Assembly: GCA_021781695.1 (NCBI GenBank) | Contig: JAJXWG010000038.1 | Span: 1 to 10,533, forward strand | From: Pseudomonadota bacterium | GTDB lineage: Bacteria > Pseudomonadota > Gammaproteobacteria > Burkholderiales > Gallionellaceae | Direction: 5' to 3' | Length of the DNA: 10,533 nt | Shown here: positions 7,788 to 10,533 of the stretch, in pieces | Layout of the letters: the number at the start of each line of letters is the position of its first letter | Numbering within the stretch: position 1 is the first letter of the stretch | Made by a program: the position numbers and the translations under genes | Notes under the pieces: model-generated | Seen by the model: only the letters and a program-made list of their open reading frames with translations | Told to the model about the DNA's origin: nothing | Databases searched by the model: none

Positions 7788-9332
7788 CTACAGTTCATCG
7801 TCCACGGGCAGCAGCGACAAGGCATTGGCCTCGATTCTCTGCCAGTCGCTCCTTGCAGGTTCCGTGAAATATTCGACGTCTTTCCCGTTTTCCCGTGTGC
7901 GCCACAGCAGGTTTTTGTGTTCGTCCAGCACTAACCGGTAAGCATTTTCAGGCTGTGTCATCGCATCGAATCGAGCGGCAATCTGTCTGGCAAGCACTGG
8001 AGAATCTATGATCAGGCCGATCTCGGTATTGAGATGCATGGAACGCTGGTCAAAATTCATCGAGCCGATGAATACCTGCTTGCGGTCAAACACAAACATT
8101 TTTGCATGCAGGGAATAGTTGCCATAGCGCGATATGGCCTTCGTCTCGCCGCTGCCCCGGTTGTCACCCAGCAGAGAGCGGATTTCATAGAGTTCCACGC
8201 CGGCCTCGAGCAGGGGTATCCGGTAATGCATGTAACCTGCCTGTGCCAGCAGCACCGTGGATGAATCGAGCGAGCTTGTCAGGATGCGAACCCGAGCGTT
8301 TCGTTCGCGCAACTTTTCGAGCAACTGCATGCCTTCCTTGCCAGGTATCAGAAAGGGCGTGATCATCAGCAATTCATGCTTCACCTCGAGGGCGGCATTG
8401 GCAACAGTGCGATTCATCAGTCTGCCTGTCAGCTTGCCGCTTTCTACTTCTTTCTTGTTTGGGCTGTCGTATGCTAACTGGGCGTGCGCCCATATCAGCG
8501 GCAGTCGGCCAGAAAGTATGCCGTCAAAGGGCTCGCCGCTTGCAGCGCGCTTCATGTAATCAGTTTCTTTTTCCGGTGTTGTGTGTTTTTCCTGCTCAGG
8601 AGTTCCGGGTGATACTGCCAGTGCTGCTATTGGAACCGACAGGTCGGCATTCCAGAACTCATCAAAGCTTGCAGAGAGTTTCGGTACGATGGGTCCTGCC
8701 GCAAACACATCGTCATCGGCAAACTGGGAAGCCGGGTCGACCTGAAAGTATTGGTCGCCGATATTGCGCCCGCCTATCAGCGCGATGGCATTGTCCACGA
8801 CGAGCAATTTGTTGTGCATCCTGTAGTCGAGCCGGGATTCATTGAGCGTGAATTCGGCAGCCCTGAGCAAGGTGTTGTGGCCGCGGTATGCAAAGGGGTT
8901 GAATATCCGAATCTCTACGGAAGGATATGCCATGAGCCTTGTGATCTGCTCATCGCCCGGCTGGGTTTCGCCGTCATCGAGCAGAATGCGGACTCGTACT
9001 CCGCGGTCGGCTGCGCGCAGTACGGCATCGGTCAGCAACTGGCCTGTATGATCTCCGCGAAAAATGAAATATTGCAGATCCAGTGTCTTTTGTGCTGCAT
9101 TGATCATCTGCATGCGAATCAGGAATCCGTCAACGCCGGCCGGAATGATGCGAAACCCGGAATTGTTCGCATGCGCCCGCGCGGCTGCATCGAACTGGCT
9201 GCCGAGACGGGTCGCGTCTGGATCGGGGAGAGCTGCGGATATTGCCTTGGGATAGTTGGCACCCGGTGGAAGCGATGCGCATCCGCTCAGGACAGCGAGC
9301 ATCCATATGCTAAGGAAGAGGCGTCTGATCAT
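7788..9332 (-). CDS. Phospholipase D/cardiolipin synthase-like lipoprotein
   Basis: The 514-aa protein has two complete HKD motifs: His173-x-Lys175-x4-Asp180 followed by GGRN, and His409-x-Lys411-x4-Asp416 followed by GSMNFDQRS. This makes it a phospholipase D superfamily enzyme, probably acting on phospholipids by phosphatidyl transfer (as in ClsC/YmdC-type cardiolipin synthases) or hydrolysis. The N terminus is a lipoprotein signal: MIRR, hydrophobic stretch, lipobox LSGC with Cys18. Ala follows the Cys, so under the usual Lol rule the mature protein would go to the outer membrane, facing the periplasm. A variable linker rich in Glu, Lys and Pro (about 240-275) separates the two halves. It runs convergent to the kinase gene with a 25-bp gap. 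The ribosome site is weak, and a terminator hairpin lies just upstream. Substrate is not determinable here. Confidence 0.88.
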   Translation of the reverse strand: MIRRLFLSIWMLAVLSGCASLPPGANYPKAISAALPDPDATRLGSQFDAAARAHANNSGFRIIPAGVDGFLIRMQMINAAQKTLDLQYFIFRGDHTGQLLTDAVLRAADRGVRVRILLDDGETQPGDEQITRLMAYPSVEIRIFNPFAYRGHNTLLRAAEFTLNESRLDYRMHNKLLVVDNAIALIGGRNIGDQYFQVDPASQFADDDVFAAGPIVPKLSASFDEFWNADLSVPIAALAVSPGTPEQEKHTTPEKETDYMKRAASGEPFDGILSGRLPLIWAHAQLAYDSPNKKEVESGKLTGRLMNRTVANAALEVKHELLMITPFLIPGKEGMQLLEKLRERNARVRILTSSLDSSTVLLAQAGYMHYRIPLLEAGVELYEIRSLLGDNRGSGETKAISRYGNYSLHAKMFVFDRKQVFIGSMNFDQRSMHLNTEIGLIIDSPVLARQIAARFDAMTQPENAYRLVLDEHKNLLWRTRENGKDVEYFTEPARSDWQRIEANALSLLPVDDEL

Positions 9333-9355
9333 GGCAGTTCAAGCTTCGGCATGAC

Positions 9356-9384
9356 AAAAAAAGGGCATCCACAAAGGGATGCCC
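9356..9384 (-). terminator. Intrinsic terminator for minus-strand (fabI) transcription
   Basis: A perfect 8-bp stem, GGGCATCC (9363-9370) with GGATGCCC (9377-9384), encloses a 6-nt loop. Read on the minus strand it is followed by seven T residues (9362 to 9356). It would end transcripts coming from fabI about 200 nt after the fabI stop. It also stands 23 bp before the start codon of the phospholipase D-like gene, leaving no room for a separate promoter between them. Confidence 0.9.
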
Positions 9385-9560
9385 ATTAAAGATGAAAACG
9401 GGAAAGATGTGACGGGGGAGGGCGTCTTGAATCACTTTCCGTTTTGACTTCATCAGCAAACGATTATGCTGCAAGTTTGTTTCAGATTTATGAATCAGCC
9501 CCGAGGATTTCAAAATCGAACCTTCACAAAACTGTGTCTGAAGAAATGCCATTGATCCCG
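9385..9560 (-). other. Non-coding fabI 3' region with an imperfect hairpin
   Basis: This 176-bp stretch between the fabI stop and the terminator has no convincing gene. It contains an imperfect inverted repeat: AAAAC (9395-9399), GGAAA (9401-9405) and GTGA (9409-9412) pair with TCAC (9432-9435), TTTCC (9436-9440) and GTTTT (9441-9445). That is 14 pairs with two small bulges and a 19-nt loop; GATG/CATC (9391-9394, 9451-9454) can extend it. It may be a structured 3' UTR or a source of a 3'-derived small RNA; no promoter of its own is clear. Confidence 0.45.
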
Positions 9561-9583
9561 CTAGGCTTCGGTTGCACCTAGCG
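9559..9583. repeat. 7-bp inverted repeat across the fabI stop codon
   Basis: CGCTAGG (9559-9565) and CCTAGCG (9577-9583) are perfect inverted copies with an 11-nt loop. The pair spans the last codons and TAG stop of fabI. No T run follows on the minus strand, so it is not a canonical terminator. It may be chance or a small 3' end structure. Confidence 0.4.
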
Positions 9584-10349
9584 AGGTGGTGTTGAATCCG
9601 CCATCCACATAGGTGATTTCGCCGGTGATGCCGCTGGCCAAATCGCTGCACAGGAAGGCTGCCGCGTTGCCGACTTCTTCAGCGGTGACGTTGCGCTTCA
9701 ACGGGGAATGCTGCTCGTTGAACCCCAAGAGTTTGTTGAAATCAGCAATGCCGGCTGCCGCCAGCGTGCGGATGGGTCCGGCTGATATGGCATTCACGCG
9801 GATGCCTTTCGCGCCCAGCTGCATCGCAAGATATCGCACCGAAGCTTCCAGGCTGGCTTTGGCAAGCCCCATCACATTGTAGTGGGGCATGGTGCGCACG
9901 GCACCCAGATAGCTCATGGTCAGCAGGGCTGCGCGGCGTCCTTCCATCATCGGCAAGGCGGCTTTGGCCATGGCCGGAAAACTGTATGCGCTGATGTCGT
10001 GGGCGATGCGGAATGCCTCGCGGCTGAAACCGTCCAGAAATTCGCCGTCAAGGGCTTCGTGCGGCGCATAAGCGATGGAATGCACAAAGCCGTCAAAGTT
10101 ATTCCAGTGCGATTTCAAGTCGGCAAACAGTTGATTGATTTCGTCGTCAGAAGCGACATCGCATGGAAAAACCAGCTCGCTGTCAAAGTGGCGTGCAAGT
10201 TCTATGACGCGGCCTCGAACGCGTTCGCCCTGGTAAGTGAACGCGAGTTCTGCGCCTTCGCGGCGCATGGCCTGTGCGACGCCGTAGGCGATTGAGCGGT
10301 TGCTGATCATGCCGGTGATCAATATGCGTTTGTCGGCTAGAAATCCCAT
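9561..10349 (-). CDS. fabI: FabI, enoyl-ACP reductase (NADH)
   Basis: FabI catalyses the last reduction of each type II fatty acid elongation cycle, trans-2-enoyl-ACP to acyl-ACP, in the cytoplasm. The protein is 262 aa, the same length as E. coli FabI, with a Rossmann-type SDR fold. MGFLADKRILITG opens the family N terminus, QGERVRGRV follows the nucleotide-binding strand, and the catalytic Tyr157 and Lys164 stand in YNVMGLAK (E. coli Tyr156/Lys163) with Tyr147 in SYLGA. SAGPIRTLAA forms the substrate-loop region. The start at 10349 has AAGGA upstream and matches homologues; an earlier in-frame ATG (10394) would add 15 unrelated residues. Alanine occupies position 93, where E. coli has the triclosan-contact Gly93. 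It is transcribed divergently from ccmA, so it forms a FAS step separate from fabZ in the lpx operon. Confidence 0.97.
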   Translation of the reverse strand: MGFLADKRILITGMISNRSIAYGVAQAMRREGAELAFTYQGERVRGRVIELARHFDSELVFPCDVASDDEINQLFADLKSHWNNFDGFVHSIAYAPHEALDGEFLDGFSREAFRIAHDISAYSFPAMAKAALPMMEGRRAALLTMSYLGAVRTMPHYNVMGLAKASLEASVRYLAMQLGAKGIRVNAISAGPIRTLAAAGIADFNKLLGFNEQHSPLKRNVTAEEVGNAAAFLCSDLASGITGEITYVDGGFNTTSLGATEA

Positions 10350-10377
10350 ATGCGATCCTTTGAAATTGTTGACGCCG

Positions 10378-10383
10378 ATTATA
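10378..10383 (-). promoter_or_regulatory. Perfect -10 box for fabI
   Basis: TATAAT on the minus strand, 28 bp before the fabI start codon. No good -35 lies at 16-18 bp (best hexamers read AGACTC or similar), so an activator or a different promoter may be needed. Confidence 0.45.
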
Positions 10384-10403
10384 AAGCTGCGCAAAGCGTG
10401 GAG

Positions 10404-10432
10404 TCTATCGTATATAATCCCAAGCTTGTCAA
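10404..10432 (-). promoter_or_regulatory. Alternative upstream fabI promoter
   Basis: A perfect TTGACA (10432-10427 read on the minus strand) is followed after exactly 17 bp by GATAGA (10409-10404), a poor -10 with 3 of 6 matches. It competes with the downstream TATAAT as the fabI promoter and would overlap the ccmA promoter. Confidence 0.35.
10413..10418 (+). promoter_or_regulatory. Perfect -10 box for ccmA
   Basis: TATAAT on the plus strand, 30 bp before the ccmA ATG. Hexamers at 16-18 bp upstream do not resemble TTGACA, and there is no TG extension at the right place, so it may depend on a regulator. Confidence 0.45.
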
Positions 10433-10448
10433 TTTCAGGTTTGTCTTC

Positions 10449-10533
10449 ATGCTGGAAGTCAGCAACTTAGCTTGTAGTCGCGGTGACCATCGGCTGTTTG
10501 CAGGATTAAGCTTTGCGCTTCATTCCGGTCAGG
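10449..10533 (+). CDS. ccmA: CcmA, cytochrome c biogenesis ABC ATPase (N-terminal part, 3' truncated)
   Basis: Only the first 28 codons are present. They read MLEVSNLACSRGDHRLFAGL followed by SFALHSGQ, the typical opening of CcmA, the ATPase of the CcmAB(CD) system that releases haem-loaded CcmE for c-type cytochrome maturation at the inner membrane. The A-loop region and beta strands before the Walker A are visible, but the Walker A itself lies beyond the window. The start is the ATG at 10449 with AGG (10437-10439) upstream. A generic ABC ATPase is the alternative, but the S-N-L-x-C-x-R and LFAGLSF pattern favours CcmA. It is expected to head a ccm operon. Confidence 0.75.
   Translation, partial: MLEVSNLACSRGDHRLFAGLSFALHSGQ

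Larger units (their letters stand above)
10361..10437. repeat. Inverted octamer flanking the divergent fabI/ccmA promoters
   Basis: TGAAATTG (10361-10368) and CAATTTCA (10430-10437) are perfect inverted copies. Their midpoint nearly coincides with the midpoint of the two opposed TATAAT boxes. Consequently both predicted mRNAs carry CAATTTCA shortly after the -10 (9 and 11 nt) and next to their ribosome sites. It could be a shared operator or leader element; chance is possible in AT-rich intergenic DNA. Confidence 0.4.

Noticed and set aside
8751..9389. A 212-codon plus-strand open frame opposite the lipoprotein gene
   Set aside because: Antisense to a gene with two HKD motifs and a lipobox; no domain pattern in its own translation.
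9413..9423. G-rich stretch as a G-quadruplex
   Set aside because: Too few separate G runs in the local sequence for an intramolecular quadruplex.
9310..9651. A 113-codon minus-strand frame spanning the fabI 3' region and the terminator
   Set aside because: It runs through the terminator hairpin, overlaps fabI out of frame and resembles no protein family.
1..10533. Mobile element, prophage, toxin-antitoxin or defence system
   Set aside because: No transposase, integrase, terminal repeats, attachment sites or spacer arrays were seen; nearly all DNA is explained by housekeeping and signalling genes.

Overview
The window reads as ordinary, dense chromosomal DNA from a Gram-negative bacterium, most likely a betaproteobacterium. 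I infer something near the Nitrosomonadales/Gallionellaceae from the LpxA and FabI sequence style and from a ccm gene beside fabI; this was not tested by database search. No mobile element, CRISPR array, rRNA or tRNA was seen.

Positions 1-5348 (+ strand) hold the conserved outer-membrane biogenesis cluster in canonical order: bamA (3' end only), skp/ompH, lpxD, fabZ, lpxA, lpxB, rnhB. BamA inserts beta-barrel proteins into the outer membrane and Skp chaperones them across the periplasm. LpxA, LpxD and LpxB carry out three early steps of lipid A synthesis. FabZ maintains the 3-hydroxyacyl-ACP to enoyl-ACP branch that competes with LpxA and LpxD for substrate. RnhB is the usual passenger gene. 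Most junctions are 1-bp stop/start overlaps, so the genes look co-transcribed and translationally coupled.

Positions 5424-7762 (+) hold the least familiar part: a two-gene signalling module made of a REC-TPR response regulator (555 aa) and, overlapping it by 1 bp, a very small histidine kinase (223 aa). The kinase begins almost at its phosphoacceptor histidine (residue 11) and has no sensor domain or membrane segment. Output and input of the pair are unknown.

Positions 7788-9332 (-) encode a lipoprotein of the phospholipase D/cardiolipin synthase superfamily with two HKD motifs, convergent with the kinase gene. A strong intrinsic terminator for minus-strand transcription sits only 23 bp upstream of its start codon and is preceded by a structured non-coding stretch that forms the fabI 3' region.

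Positions 9561-10349 (-) encode FabI enoyl-ACP reductase. It is divergent from the first 28 codons of ccmA (cytochrome c maturation ABC ATPase, + strand), cut by the window end. The 99-bp fabI/ccmA intergenic region has a perfect TATAAT on each strand and the same octamer, CAATTTCA, just downstream of each, giving the region near two-fold symmetry.
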